Source: CAIXPS01 sp034430115 (GTDB lineage Bacteria; Chloroflexota; Anaerolineae; J036; Brachytrichaceae). From it: a stretch of 64,000 nt of DNA. How positions within the stretch are numbered: position 1 is the first letter of the stretch; each line of letters begins with the position of its first letter. This document shows positions 28,083-37,174 of the stretch, piece after piece. Under the pieces are notes generated by a model. That model saw only the letters and a list, made by a program, of their open reading frames with translations. It was not told the DNA's origin and searched no databases. The stretch lies in the NCBI GenBank assembly GCA_034430115.1, contig DAOUFG010000093.1:21600-85599 (forward strand). The letters run 5' to 3'. The translations under genes and the position numbers were made by a program.

Positions 28083-29204
28083 TCACGAGGCCGCGTTCAA
28101 TTGCGGCATGCGGCCCAGTTGCTTCAAGATGCGCACGTGGCTCAGGATCGCCTCGTGCCAGGTAGGAATACAGTGATAGGCCACCCCAAACTCCGCGCAG
28201 GTTTGTTGCACAATCTTCGCGATGGCGGGGTAGTGCAAGTGGCAAATGTGCGGGAACAGGTGATGCTCGATCTGGAAGTTTAAGCCGCCCGCATACCAGT
28301 TCAGCAACTTGTTCTTAGGTGCGAAATCCACCGTCGTTTGCACTTCGTGAATGGCCCACTCGTTCTCAATGTGCAGCGGGTCGCCGATCGGCTCGGGGAA
28401 GGTGGCTGTCTCCATCACGTGCGCCAGTTGGAAGATGGTCGTCAGCGCAAAACCGATTGTGAACATCACAAGCAAGAAGCCGATCAGCACCTGCCACCAT
28501 GGAAACACCAATAGTGGCAACCCCCACAACAGCGTGAAGATGGTCAACTTGCCGGCCCAGAAGATGATGTGTTCTTTGGGGGTCATTTTAGGGTACTTAT
28601 GAAAGGCGTCCGTCCGGCCGGTGAAGTAGATTTGAAAATCGCGCAAGAGCAGCCATTGCAGCCCGGCCAGCGAATAGACGAAGGGCACGTAGAGATGCTG
28701 GAAGCGATGGAACGGCTTCCAAGCATCCGTGGGGCTGAAGCGCAGGATGCCGTTGGTCTCCAGATCTTCATCCAGCCCGGTGATGTTCGTGTAGGTGTGG
28801 TGCCAGATGTTGTGCTTCTGGCGCCAGAAAGTACTGCTGGAGCCCAGTAGCTCCATCGTCAACCCCAACGCTTTGTTCACCCAGGGATAGTTGGAATAGG
28901 CATTATGGTTAGCGTCGTGCATAATGTTAAAACCCACGCCTGCTGTGGCCAGGCCGAATGAGATGCACAAACCGATGTTGACGAGGGGCGGGAGATGACC
29001 CAACAGGAGCAGGAGATAACTGGCTAACCACCATCCCAGCACGATGGCGGACTTCAGGTACATTGCCGGTACATCGCGAGCGGGTAAATGATGTTCCTTC
29101 AAGTATGCTTCGACGCGTTGGGTGAGGACTTTCCTGAAACCAATTGGCTTTGTAAACGTGAGCGACTTGACCGGGGACTGCTTGACGATCGATTGCGTGA
29201 ACAT
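28083..29204 (-). CDS. Fatty acid desaturase
   Basis: 373 residues. Three histidine boxes of membrane di-iron desaturases: HDANHNAY, HNIWHHTYTN and QIEHHLFP. Membrane helices lie between and after. The third box with Gln before the first His (QxxHH) is typical of front-end (delta-5/6) type acyl-lipid or acyl-CoA desaturases, though without a cytochrome b5 domain here. Alters membrane lipid unsaturation. Confidence 0.92.
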   Translation of the reverse strand: MFTQSIVKQSPVKSLTFTKPIGFRKVLTQRVEAYLKEHHLPARDVPAMYLKSAIVLGWWLASYLLLLLGHLPPLVNIGLCISFGLATAGVGFNIMHDANHNAYSNYPWVNKALGLTMELLGSSSTFWRQKHNIWHHTYTNITGLDEDLETNGILRFSPTDAWKPFHRFQHLYVPFVYSLAGLQWLLLRDFQIYFTGRTDAFHKYPKMTPKEHIIFWAGKLTIFTLLWGLPLLVFPWWQVLIGFLLVMFTIGFALTTIFQLAHVMETATFPEPIGDPLHIENEWAIHEVQTTVDFAPKNKLLNWYAGGLNFQIEHHLFPHICHLHYPAIAKIVQQTCAEFGVAYHCIPTWHEAILSHVRILKQLGRMPQLNAAS

Positions 29205-29331
29205 GAACGACTTGACCCTTCCTTGCGAGAGATTATGTTAAACACCAACTCTTTTTACAACAGGGGGCAAGCATACCACGCTGAAAACAGAGCCAGCTTA
29301 GCGCAAGCTTGGAATTGTTGGCGGAAGCAGG

Positions 29332-30741
29332 TCAGTAGGCGCCGCGAGCCGCGAGCAGGTAGGGAATGGTCTTCAGGAAGATTTTCAAGTCCAGTGAGGG
29401 GGACCAGTTTTCGATGTAGTAGATATCCAGCAGGCACGTTTCGTCAAAAGTGAGTTCGCTGCGCCCGCTGATTTGCGACAGACCCGAGATACCCGGCCGC
29501 ACACGCATGCGGGCGCGGTGCCAGTCGTTGTATTGCGCCACTTCCTCGGGAAGATTGGGGCGCGGGCCGATGATGCTCATGTCGCCGTGCAGCACGTTGT
29601 AAAACTGCAATAGCTCATCGATGCTCAGCCGCCGGATGATGCGCCCCACGTAGGTGCGACGCGGATCATGTTTCATCTTGAAGAGTGGCCCATCTGCCTC
29701 ATTTTGGTCCATCAGCGAAGGTTTTTCACCGTCCGCGCCGACGCGCATGGAGCGCAGCTTGTAGAGCTTGAACGGCTTGCCATACTTGCCCACCCGTATC
29801 TGCGTGAATACCGGCGACCCTGGCGACTCGATGCACACGGCCAGCATCACGACGCCGATCAGTGGCGCGGTGACGATCAGTATCAGCGTGGCAATGATGA
29901 TGTCCATGACGCGTTTGATCAGATGGTCGTCGGGGCTGAGATGATCCTCGCGCATGCTCAGCATGGGGATGCCGCCGAAGTCGTCTACGTTGATGTAGCC
30001 CAGGTTGATCTGGAGCAATGATGGGACGACGCGGGCGCGGATGCCCCGGTGATGGCATAGATCGACAACCTGGTTGATCTTTGGCTGGGCCGACCAGGGT
30101 AATGTGATCACCACCTCGTCCACCTTATTGTTTCGCAAAATGCCGGGCAGGCAATCCAACGCGCCCAGGGCAGGGAAACGCCCGATGTTGGTGTTGCCGC
30201 GTTGCGGGTCGTCGTCCACGAAGCCGATGCAACGGTACCCCAGCTCGGGCCGGGCGACCAGCGTGCGCATCACGGCACGCCCAAGTTCCCCGGCCCCGAT
30301 GATGAGCACGCTACTGACGCCGATGCCGCGCCTGCGCAAGAGGGCCTCCACCCATCCGGCTAACCAACGCGCCACGCCGGTGAAGACGACCACGGCAAGG
30401 CCGGCTTCCACAACCATCAGGCGCGAGTACACCGCCGGGCGATAGATGAAAATGAGCGCCAGGATCATCACCATCGCCTTGGCCGAACTATTGGTAATCA
30501 GGTACATCTGATCCAGCCAGGAGGCCGAACGGTGGTGGGCGTAAACGCCATCCCACTGGAACATCGCCAAGAATGCCAGTGTAAAGGCAATCTGGATCGG
30601 GACGTAGTCATCCAGGCGGGCGTCAAAGCCCGTCTCGCGGAACCATTGCCAGTCATAACGCATGAGGTAGCCGACAATGAATCCTGCGTTGATCAAGACA
30701 ACGTCGATCAACAGGAGTAGTAATCGCCTATGAGTACGCAT
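29332..30741 (-). CDS. Exopolysaccharide polyprenyl glycosylphosphotransferase (WcaJ/PssY type)
   Basis: 469 residues. Four N-terminal membrane helices, a central CoA-binding/Rossmann-like region with VLIIGAGELGRAVMRTL, a fifth helix (IIIATLILIVTAPLIGVVMLAV), and the C-terminal bacterial sugar transferase domain (RVGKYGKPFKLYKLRSMR, RRLSIDELLQFYNVL, RPGISGLSQ). Transfers the first sugar-1-phosphate to undecaprenyl phosphate for exopolysaccharide. No glycan cluster lies around it. Confidence 0.93.
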   Translation of the reverse strand: MRTHRRLLLLLIDVVLINAGFIVGYLMRYDWQWFRETGFDARLDDYVPIQIAFTLAFLAMFQWDGVYAHHRSASWLDQMYLITNSSAKAMVMILALIFIYRPAVYSRLMVVEAGLAVVVFTGVARWLAGWVEALLRRRGIGVSSVLIIGAGELGRAVMRTLVARPELGYRCIGFVDDDPQRGNTNIGRFPALGALDCLPGILRNNKVDEVVITLPWSAQPKINQVVDLCHHRGIRARVVPSLLQINLGYINVDDFGGIPMLSMREDHLSPDDHLIKRVMDIIIATLILIVTAPLIGVVMLAVCIESPGSPVFTQIRVGKYGKPFKLYKLRSMRVGADGEKPSLMDQNEADGPLFKMKHDPRRTYVGRIIRRLSIDELLQFYNVLHGDMSIIGPRPNLPEEVAQYNDWHRARMRVRPGISGLSQISGRSELTFDETCLLDIYYIENWSPSLDLKIFLKTIPYLLAARGAY

Positions 30742-30762
30742 CGACGTGAGTGCTTATTATGA

Positions 30763-31950
30763 TTAGGGCGTCGTCAGATCCAGATCGTAGATACGGTATT
30801 TTTTGTATAAGTCCGGATCGGCCAGTTGGATCACCCGGTTCATGGCGTCGTTCGTTTCCAGAATCCACGAAAGCTCACCGCCGATATAGTTCTTCTCCAG
30901 CGTGGTTTGCAGCGTTTTATAGATCATCGCCGCATCGATACCGCTCATACGATACTGTGGCAATACGCCCAGGATGATTAAACGGATCGAATTCACCGCC
31001 TTACGCCGGTACCACAGGTACTTTAGCAGCGTCCATAGCTCAGGCGTCTTGGGGTTTGGGTAGGCCAGGCGCAATGGGTGGTTGACGTTGGGCAGGCTGA
31101 TGCAAACGCCCACCGGTTCGCCGTCTCTTTCGGCGATATACACGAAATCGGTATCGACAATCTGGTGCAGGTTCTCCCCCAGATGGTCAATCTCTTTGTC
31201 GGTCATTGGCACAAAGCCCCAATTGGCTTGCCAGGCGGTGTTGTAGATTTTTTTAATACGCTGGACTTCTTCATCGAACCTATGGATGTTGGCTTTGCGA
31301 ATGGTGAACTTGCCACGCTGCAAAGCCATTTGCACGACGTGCTCAAATCGCTCACCGATGATGGCCTTGGCTGAACGGTCGGTGGAGGCCCACCAGGCGA
31401 ACAGGTCCATCGCCTTCTTGAAACCATAACGGTCAATGAAGTCGATGTAATAGCGCGGGTTGTAGGTCATCATCAACTGTGGTTCCGAGTCGAACCCTTC
31501 GATGAGCAACCCATACTCCTCATTGGCGCTGAAGGTCGCCGGCCCGCGCAGCTTATTCATCCCTTTGGCTTTCACCCAATCACGCGCAGTATCCAGCAGC
31601 GCCTTGGCAACTTCATAGTCGTTGATGACCTCAAAGCTGCCAAAAAAACCAGTTTGTTCGTGATAAGTCTGGTTATGACGCGTATTTAGAATTGCTGAAA
31701 TAGTCCCGACCACCTTCCCATTGCGTTTGGCCATAAACATGGCCACTTGTGAGTGTTCATAAAAAGGGTTCTTGGTGGCATCATAAAAAGCTTCACGTTC
31801 ACTGATGAGCGGTGGCACCCAATAGGGATCGCCCTTATAAATTTCCCATTGAAAGTCTATAAATTGTCTGCGTTCTGCTTTCGTCTTGCACTCATCAATT
31901 TCAACAAGTGAGCCTGAGCTAGCTCCTTGCTCAGTGGCCGGGTTTGGCAT
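30763..31950 (-). CDS. GNAT-like acyltransferase (YghO-type)
   Basis: 395 residues. Matches a GNAT-related family seen near lipid or polysaccharide genes: YWVPPLISEREAFYD near the N-terminus, AMFMAKRNGKVVGTISAI, GPATFSANEEYGLLIEGF, and GVLPQYRMSGIDAAMIYK at the acetyl-CoA site. Starts close to the glycosyl-phosphotransferase on the same strand. Substrate unknown. Confidence 0.82.
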   Translation of the reverse strand: MPNPATEQGASSGSLVEIDECKTKAERRQFIDFQWEIYKGDPYWVPPLISEREAFYDATKNPFYEHSQVAMFMAKRNGKVVGTISAILNTRHNQTYHEQTGFFGSFEVINDYEVAKALLDTARDWVKAKGMNKLRGPATFSANEEYGLLIEGFDSEPQLMMTYNPRYYIDFIDRYGFKKAMDLFAWWASTDRSAKAIIGERFEHVVQMALQRGKFTIRKANIHRFDEEVQRIKKIYNTAWQANWGFVPMTDKEIDHLGENLHQIVDTDFVYIAERDGEPVGVCISLPNVNHPLRLAYPNPKTPELWTLLKYLWYRRKAVNSIRLIILGVLPQYRMSGIDAAMIYKTLQTTLEKNYIGGELSWILETNDAMNRVIQLADPDLYKKYRIYDLDLTTP

Positions 31951-32043
31951 GCCGATAATTGTAAATCACCTCGCTATCCTTCACTTGACAGACCCGGCAT
32001 GCCGCATATCCTTGCGGCAACACATCCTGAATGGGGAGCGAGC

Positions 32044-33252
32044 ATGATAACAAGTGAAACGTTGCGCGCAGAGGCAGATGCGCTCAAGGGCCAGTTGGTC
32101 AATGTCCGTCGCGATTTGCACATGCACCCGGAACTGGGGTTCCAGGAGGTGCGCACGGCAGGCATCGTCGCCAAGCGCCTGGGTGAATTGGGTTATGAGG
32201 TGCAAACTGGGGTGGGCAAAACCGGCGTGGTGGCGTTGCTGGAAGGGGCTGCACCACATAAGGACCAAACATCCCAGGTTTTGCTGACGCGTTTTGATAT
32301 GGACGCGTTGCCCGTTATGGAGTTGACCGACTTGCCCTATCGCTCCATGAACGAGGGCGTGATGCACGCCTGTGGTCACGACGCGCACACCTCGATCGGC
32401 CTGGCGGTTGCGCAATTGATGGCGGCGCATCGGGCGGATTGGTACGGGGTGTTGAAGCTGGTGTTCCAGCCGGCTGAAGAAACGTTGAAAGGCGCGCGTG
32501 CGATGATCGACGACGGCGTGCTCGATTCGCCCAGGCCAACGCGGGCGCTTTCGGGGCACGTGGACAGCATGAAGCCTGTTGGGACGGTTTATATGACCGA
32601 TGGCCCGATGATGGCTGCTGCCGACGCGTTTAGCGTGCAGGTGCGTGGGCGCGGCGCGCACGGTGCTGCGCCCCAGGAGGGCGCGGACCCGATTGTGGCA
32701 GCCTGCCAGGTTGTCACGGCTTTGCAAACGATTGTCTCGCGCAACGTGTCGCCGCTGGAACAGGCCGTGCTCACGGTGGGGTATATCCGCGGCGGGACGG
32801 CGTTCAACATCATCCCGGATGTGGTGGAACTGGGCGGCACGCTGCGCTCGTACCGCGAAGAGGTGACGCTGCTGTTGCGTGAGCGGGTGCGAGCCATCGC
32901 CGAGCACACGGCGCGCGCGATGGGCGTTGAGGCTGGCGTGAGCTTTGTGGAGCCCTCTCTGCCTGCCCTGGTGAACGACCCGGCCATGGCGGAGGTGGTG
33001 CGTGGCGTGGCGCGCGAGGTGGTGGGCCCCGAGAACGTCTTCAGCAACTACCGCATGATGGGCTCGGAGGATGCGGCCTATTACCTGAAAGCTGTGCCCG
33101 GCGCGTTCGTGTGGGTTGGTGCGGGCAACGTGGCCCAGGGCATCAACGAGCCGCATCATAGCCCGCGTTTCAGGATCGATGAAGACGCCCTGCCGGTGGC
33201 GGCTGCGGTCTTGACGGGCAGCGCCATCCGAATGTTGAATGGAGAGGGATAG
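32044..33252 (+). CDS. M20 family metallo-amidohydrolase
   Basis: 402 residues. N-acyl-amino-acid or hippurate hydrolase type: RRDLHMHPELGFQE, DMDALPVMELTDLPYRS, ACGHDAHTSI, FQPAEETLKGARAMID, dimerisation domain GRGAHGAAPQEGADPI and C-terminal HHSPRFRIDEDAL. Metal ligands Asp, His and Glu are in place. Start ATG at 32044 because of a GGGGAGCGAGC ribosome site; longer in-frame starts are less likely. Confidence 0.92.
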   Translation: MITSETLRAEADALKGQLVNVRRDLHMHPELGFQEVRTAGIVAKRLGELGYEVQTGVGKTGVVALLEGAAPHKDQTSQVLLTRFDMDALPVMELTDLPYRSMNEGVMHACGHDAHTSIGLAVAQLMAAHRADWYGVLKLVFQPAEETLKGARAMIDDGVLDSPRPTRALSGHVDSMKPVGTVYMTDGPMMAAADAFSVQVRGRGAHGAAPQEGADPIVAACQVVTALQTIVSRNVSPLEQAVLTVGYIRGGTAFNIIPDVVELGGTLRSYREEVTLLLRERVRAIAEHTARAMGVEAGVSFVEPSLPALVNDPAMAEVVRGVAREVVGPENVFSNYRMMGSEDAAYYLKAVPGAFVWVGAGNVAQGINEPHHSPRFRIDEDALPVAAAVLTGSAIRMLNGEG

Positions 33253-33404
33253 GATTGGAGATCAGAGATTCGAGGTTGGAGATTGCAGTTGGCAATAAGG
33301 CAAACCACGGATTACACAGATGACACGGATTTGAGATTCAATCGGTAAAGCTCGTGTCATTTATGGTTAAGCAGATCTCCAATCTCAGCCCATACTGAAC
33401 AACG
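33250..33404. repeat. Intergenic host repeats (GGAGAT and CCACGGATTACACAG types)
   Basis: Between the amidohydrolase and folD. Left: GATTGGAGATCAGAGATTC words; right: AGATCTCCAATCTCAG, the near complement. The middle holds CCACGGATTACACAGATGAC, a word common in intergenic repeats of many bacteria. No gene seen. Confidence 0.55.
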
Positions 33405-34292
33405 ATGTCAATAATCATTGATGGAACCGCAATAGCGGAAACGATTCGTGGCGAAATAAAGGCCGAGGTGGCGCGCTTGCAAGCTGAGCACGGCATCACC
33501 CCTGGTCTGGCGACGGTGCTGGTGGGTGAGGATCCCGCTTCGGTGACTTATGTGCGCAACAAGCGCAAAGCGTGTGCTGAGGTGGGCATCCAGTCGTTCG
33601 GCTATGAACTGCCGGCTGCCACCACCCAGGAAGAATTGCTCAAGGTGGTGCACGAGTTGAACGAACGCCCCGATGTGCATGGCATCCTGGTGCAGTTGCC
33701 GCTGCCCGCGCATTTGAACGAGCAGGCGGTGATTGGTGCGGTTGCGCCGAACAAAGATGTGGATGGCCTGACCCTAACCAACCTGGGCGCGCTGGGCATT
33801 AAGGGCGAGCGCCCGGCATTTTCTTTCGCGCCTTGCACGCCGCAAGGCTGCATCGAACTGTTGGACCGCTATGGCATCTCCATCGCTGGTAAGCGCGCAG
33901 TGGTGTTGGGGCGCAGTTCGCTGGTGGGTTTGTCGGTGGCGCTCTTGTTGTTAGGCCGCGATGCAACCGTCACAATTTGTCACAGCAAGACGGCCGATTT
34001 GCCCTCCGTCACGCGCGAGGCGGACATTTTGATTGCCGCCATCGGCAAGCCGCGCTTTGTGACGGCCGACATGCTGAAGCCGGGCGCGGCGGTGATCGAC
34101 GTGGGCACCAACCGTGTGCCCGATGCCACGCGCAAGAGCGGTTCGCGCCTGGTGGGCGATGTGGATTTCACCGCAGTGAAGGAGCTTGCTGCTTACATCA
34201 CGCCTGTGCCGGGCGGCGTGGGGCCCATGACCATCGCCATGTTGCTCAAGAACACGCTCATAGCAGCCAGGCGGACAGTTGGGTCATTTTAG
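33405..34292 (+). CDS. folD: Methylenetetrahydrofolate dehydrogenase / cyclohydrolase FolD
   Basis: 295 residues. TVLVGEDPASVTYVRNKRKACAEVGI (active-site Tyr and Lys), GILVQLPLPAH, KDVDGLT, the NADP fold VVLGRSSLVG and PGGVGPMTIAMLL. Interconverts 5,10-methylene-THF and 10-formyl-THF. The gene ends with a host repeat. Confidence 0.96.
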   Translation: MSIIIDGTAIAETIRGEIKAEVARLQAEHGITPGLATVLVGEDPASVTYVRNKRKACAEVGIQSFGYELPAATTQEELLKVVHELNERPDVHGILVQLPLPAHLNEQAVIGAVAPNKDVDGLTLTNLGALGIKGERPAFSFAPCTPQGCIELLDRYGISIAGKRAVVLGRSSLVGLSVALLLLGRDATVTICHSKTADLPSVTREADILIAAIGKPRFVTADMLKPGAAVIDVGTNRVPDATRKSGSRLVGDVDFTAVKELAAYITPVPGGVGPMTIAMLLKNTLIAARRTVGSF

Positions 34293-34321
34293 ATTTCGGA
34301 TGGCCTACGTCTAAAGAAGTT

Positions 34322-34390
34322 GAAACCGCAGATGCACGCCGATAAACGCGGATGTCAGTATCTGCGTTCACCCGCGTTTATCGGCGATTC
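34322..34390. repeat. Palindromic host repeat (ACCGCAGATGCACGC type)
   Basis: AACCGCAGATGCACG, then arms CGCCGATAAACGCG (34337-34350) and CGCGTTTATCGGCG (34373-34386), a perfect 14-bp inverted repeat. The sequence type is a common dispersed repeat. Between folD and the convergent Nudix gene. Confidence 0.7.
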
Positions 34391-34440
34391 ATTTCAAGCA
34401 ATCCCAACAAGAAGCATACTGGCTTCTCACTGGGCTCCCT

Positions 34441-34986
34441 TCACACGAATAACTTCTCAAATTCAGAGAGCGCCACAAGCGTGCTTGTGTCTGTGACCAT
34501 GTTGCGGGCCTCCGCAATGCGATACCAGCCGGTGGCATAAAACTCGGTCGCGAGTTTTGCCTGGTCGGGGGCGAAGCCGGCCTGCGCGACGGGTACAAAG
34601 AACCAGATATCGTAGTGCCGGGTGCACGTTTGTTTGGCCGGGTTTTCGATGTCGGTGATCGTCAACAGGCTGGGTTCGGCGGCGTGCATGTCCAACGGCA
34701 CGCCCCATTCTTCGCTTATCTCGCGGTTGAGTGCCTGTTCAACCGTTTCGCCTTTGTCGATGTGCCCGCCATTGAACAACCATAACCCCGACTTTTTGTG
34801 GTGGCCGATGAAGGCGGATGCGCGATGCGGGTCGAACGCCGCAAAGTAGACACAAAAATGAGTGAAGGGGTTCTCGTCGCGCGTGAGCCGGCCTTCGGCT
34901 GCGCGCTCGATAAACGCCGCTGATGCGGGCTGGTTTGAAAGCCGTGAGGCAATCGTGACGATTTGTTCGGCCAGTTCTTGTTGCAT
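34441..34986 (-). CDS. Nudix hydrolase
   Basis: 181 residues. Nudix box G-G-H-I-D-K-G-E-T-V-E-Q-A-L-N-R-E-I-S-E-E-W-G (G-x5-E-x7-R-E-x2-E-E-x-G) near residues 74-96. Preceded by a short helical domain (N-terminal 45 residues). Probably clears nucleotide sugars or damaged nucleotides. The last chromosomal gene before the tRNA-Asn. Confidence 0.92.
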   Translation of the reverse strand: MQQELAEQIVTIASRLSNQPASAAFIERAAEGRLTRDENPFTHFCVYFAAFDPHRASAFIGHHKKSGLWLFNGGHIDKGETVEQALNREISEEWGVPLDMHAAEPSLLTITDIENPAKQTCTRHYDIWFFVPVAQAGFAPDQAKLATEFYATGWYRIAEARNMVTDTSTLVALSEFEKLFV

Positions 34987-35098
34987 GGTTTTGTGATGCG
35001 TTCCTCAACGCAGTCAAGCTTCTCTGATCGTGCGTGCCCTGGGGCCGATGGTTGTGATGTTGGTCGGTACAGGCGTGGGAAGGCCGAAAAACAGAAAG

Positions 35099-35170
35099 CT
35101 CCTCGAACTGGACTCGAACCAGTAACCTACCGGTTAACAGCCGGTTGCTCTGCCATTGAGCTATCGAGGA
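35099..35170 (-). tRNA. tRNA-Asn (GTT)
   Basis: A normal 72-base cloverleaf on the minus strand: acceptor TCCTCGA/TCGAGGA, D-arm AGCTCAATGGCAGAGC, anticodon arm CCGGC-TGTTAAC-CGGT with GTT, T-arm GGTTCGAGTC. No CCA encoded. It stands exactly at the change from chromosomal to phage-type genes, so it is the likely integration site. Its 5' end faces the phage. Confidence 0.95.
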
Positions 35171-35214
35171 ACAGCGCAAATTGCCGAGAAATCCACACTT
35201 TCACATTTCTGGAC

Positions 35215-35586
35215 TTATGTCCTAGACCTGTTATTCTCACTCTCATTCGGGGAGTTTACTGCTCCCGGCAACGAGGGAGATTCTAGCACATTTTTGTGTT
35301 TACAGGCAACAATGCTTTCACGCGGATCACCATACGCAGACTCTATAAACGCGCCACACTCATCGCACTGAATCGTCGGCCCTTCATAGTAAATATCCAC
35401 AAAGACCGGGAGATCAACATCAAACGTCTCTGGATCGTCCACGGCCTTCTGAGCGCAGTCGGGGCAAAGGACATCGTTTCGTGAGGTCAGGTAGAGGATC
35501 AGATAACCGCCCGGCCAGGCGTATTGGATCAACCTTCCCTTCTCGTCTCTCGGCAAGGCGGCCACCTTCTGCTGGATTGTTCTCAC
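35215..35586 (-). CDS. Phage protein with two Cys pairs
   Basis: 123 residues. Two Cys pairs (VLCPDCAQ, IQCDECG) would bind one zinc ion. The Tyr/Trp-rich middle (YAWPGGYLILYLTSRNDVLC) is a feature of small tailed-phage proteins of unknown function. GTG start overlaps the upstream stop (GTGA). First gene of the phage beside tRNA-Asn, last in its operon. Confidence 0.8.
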   Translation of the reverse strand: MRTIQQKVAALPRDEKGRLIQYAWPGGYLILYLTSRNDVLCPDCAQKAVDDPETFDVDLPVFVDIYYEGPTIQCDECGAFIESAYGDPRESIVACKHKNVLESPSLPGAVNSPNESENNRSRT

Positions 35587-35852
35587 TCTTTACTCCAACC
35601 CCGCCGTTTGCACTCACATATTGACATGGGCAACCCACAAACCAGGCAGATTGGCTCCTGATACGGCTTGGCACCGAGCATAACGCGAACACGATATTTG
35701 CACTTCCGCACCATCCTGTCGTATCGCTGCCAGGCACGAGCAAGAGGATCAACCTGAACCGCGATGCCAAACTCTGTCCCGCGCATGTCTCTGATGCTGT
35801 TGCACCGCGCACGAGCCGCTTCCAGCGCATTAAAGTAAGTAATTCCTTTCAT
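35583..35852 (-). CDS. Hypothetical phage protein with Cys cluster
   Basis: 89 residues from the ATG with ribosome site CAGGAGGATTCT. N-terminus KGITYFNALEAARARC, C-terminus with ICLVCGLPMSICECK, a likely zinc site. Overlaps both neighbours by 4 bases (GTGA and ATGA), so it is part of one tight operon. No recognised family. Confidence 0.78.
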   Translation of the reverse strand: MKGITYFNALEAARARCNSIRDMRGTEFGIAVQVDPLARAWQRYDRMVRKCKYRVRVMLGAKPYQEPICLVCGLPMSICECKRRGWSKE

Positions 35853-36223
35853 AGAATCCTCCTGATTGGTTGAATCCAATCACACAGTACCGTTCCGCTA
35901 TAGTTCCCCACCACGCTCCCAAACGGCAGAGAGGTCACGTTTGGGTATAGGTTCCAGAACTTCTTGACGCACTCCATATCCGCCACGAAGTAGGCCATCA
36001 GCCGAATCTGGGGGCTCTTATCAAACACATCAGCTTCACACTCAAGAATCAAACGCTTCTGGCCCAAATGAAGCCGAGCATCGTCGAGGGTGCCATAGGC
36101 AAACAACTTGCCCACCTTGGGCCGAACAACTACCCCGAGCGGATAAGTTTCCATCAAGTCGCCAGCCGTATCTGATGAGTGCCATTCACGACCGACGACC
36201 TTGTAGACTTTATCCACGGCCAT
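35849..36223 (-). CDS. Hypothetical phage protein
   Basis: 124 residues from the ATG at 36223 (after AGGAATATCTGG); an ATG at 36250 is an alternative. The front YKVVGREWHSS and the middle FAYGTLDDARLHL are echoed in the protein encoded at 36542-36931 (YKVVRRVHSG; LAFSDLETAKTF). The two look like diverged paralogues of a small phage family. Function unknown. Confidence 0.72.
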   Translation of the reverse strand: MAVDKVYKVVGREWHSSDTAGDLMETYPLGVVVRPKVGKLFAYGTLDDARLHLGQKRLILECEADVFDKSPQIRLMAYFVADMECVKKFWNLYPNVTSLPFGSVVGNYSGTVLCDWIQPIRRIL

Positions 36224-36545
36224 CCAGATATTCCTGTAGGACATCGTCATTGCCCTGGCATTCGTAGTCCCAATAGCCATACCCCCCTTCGAGCTTGCAT
36301 ATCTCGTAATCATGGTCGTACAGGAACTCTACGAAGTCGGTTGGGCTCCCAGCCGCATCAGTCCCCTGAATGCGGCTCACGAGTTTGCGCCAGAAGGCGG
36401 CTCGCTGTCTGAAATACTTATGGCGTTGTTGGCGAAACACTGCACGAGTTGTTTCTTCCAGATCAGGCTCCCCAAGTTCCATGTCGTAGCCATTGAACTT
36501 GCGGTCCGCAATGACATACGCAGACAGATAGGTCATAGTCCTCAT
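36210..36545 (-). CDS. Hypothetical phage protein
   Basis: 111 residues. The ATG overlaps the upstream stop (ATGA). Acidic C-terminus (YDHDYEICKLEGGYGYWDYE). Contains in-frame the GGTTGGG/CCCAACC-type inverted repeat (A-G-S-P-T). No family recognised. Confidence 0.72.
   Translation of the reverse strand: MRTMTYLSAYVIADRKFNGYDMELGEPDLEETTRAVFRQQRHKYFRQRAAFWRKLVSRIQGTDAAGSPTDFVEFLYDHDYEICKLEGGYGYWDYECQGNDDVLQEYLDGRG
36339..36354. repeat. Phage inverted repeat IR-1
   Basis: GGTTGGGCTCCCAGCC, one of eight dispersed near-identical inverted repeats of the phage half; here inside a coding sequence (codes G-S-P). Confidence 0.7.
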
Positions 36546-36931
36546 TTGATTTGCCTCGCGAGCGTCATGCTCTGGCATGCCACGGTGGATGGGATTGCGG
36601 CGATGTCGTCGTAGCAGACAAACCGCTTGTACGGCTTCTCCAAAGCCTCCCAGAAATCCAGGAAGCGCTCGGGCTTCCAGACTTGCATCAGACGATCCAT
36701 CGGCCTGGCGCTATCCGCCTCGGCTTCCCATACCTCAACGCCATCAATCCAACGCAACCTGGCAGCGAATGTCTTTGCCGTCTCAAGGTCTGAGAAAGCC
36801 AGAAGAAGAGCATGGGGATTCCTCGGCATCGTCGGTTCCCCTGGCACGTAGGTGACGCAAAGCTCTCCCCGCGTCACTGCTGATACATGTTCACCGCTGT
36901 GTACTCTGCGGACAACTTTATAAATCACCAT
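36542..36931 (-). CDS. Hypothetical phage protein
   Basis: 129 residues from ATG at 36931 (a TTG at 36973 is an alternative). Features: YKVVRRVHSGEHVSAV and FSDLETAKTFAARL, then EVWEAEAD. Probable paralogue of the protein at 35849-36223. Head gene of the short operon nearest the tRNA-like cluster. Function unknown. Confidence 0.72.
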   Translation of the reverse strand: MVIYKVVRRVHSGEHVSAVTRGELCVTYVPGEPTMPRNPHALLLAFSDLETAKTFAARLRWIDGVEVWEAEADSARPMDRLMQVWKPERFLDFWEALEKPYKRFVCYDDIAAIPSTVACQSMTLARQIK

Positions 36932-37032
36932 ATAGTTGAAAAACTCTTGATAGATAGGGCCGGTGAACCGCAAAGACCGGCAGTGAACAAAAGCTACTTG
37001 GAGGTTCCGAAAATAAAATCACGGTTCTTACG

Positions 37033-37157
37033 ACCCAGGGGTGGGAATTGAACCCGCACAGTAGACGTGATGGCCTACCACACTACCGACTGGCCTATTG
37101 TGCTATCAGTCTTACCAGATTAACAATCCGGCGCTCTACCATTGAGCTACCCTGGGC
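37033..37157 (-). tRNA. tRNA-Asn-like gene with long insert
   Basis: 125 bases on the minus strand. The 7-bp acceptor GCCCAGG/CCTGGGT closes. D-arm TAGCTCAATGGTAGAGC and anticodon arm CCGGA-TTGTTAA-TCTGG (GTT) are normal. About 50 extra bases, forming two small hairpins, separate the anticodon arm from the T-arm (GCGGGTTCAATTCCCAC, one stem mismatch). It may be a tRNA with an oversized variable region or an interrupted gene. Confidence 0.5.
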
Positions 37158-37174
37158 AATAGCCACTAACTATC

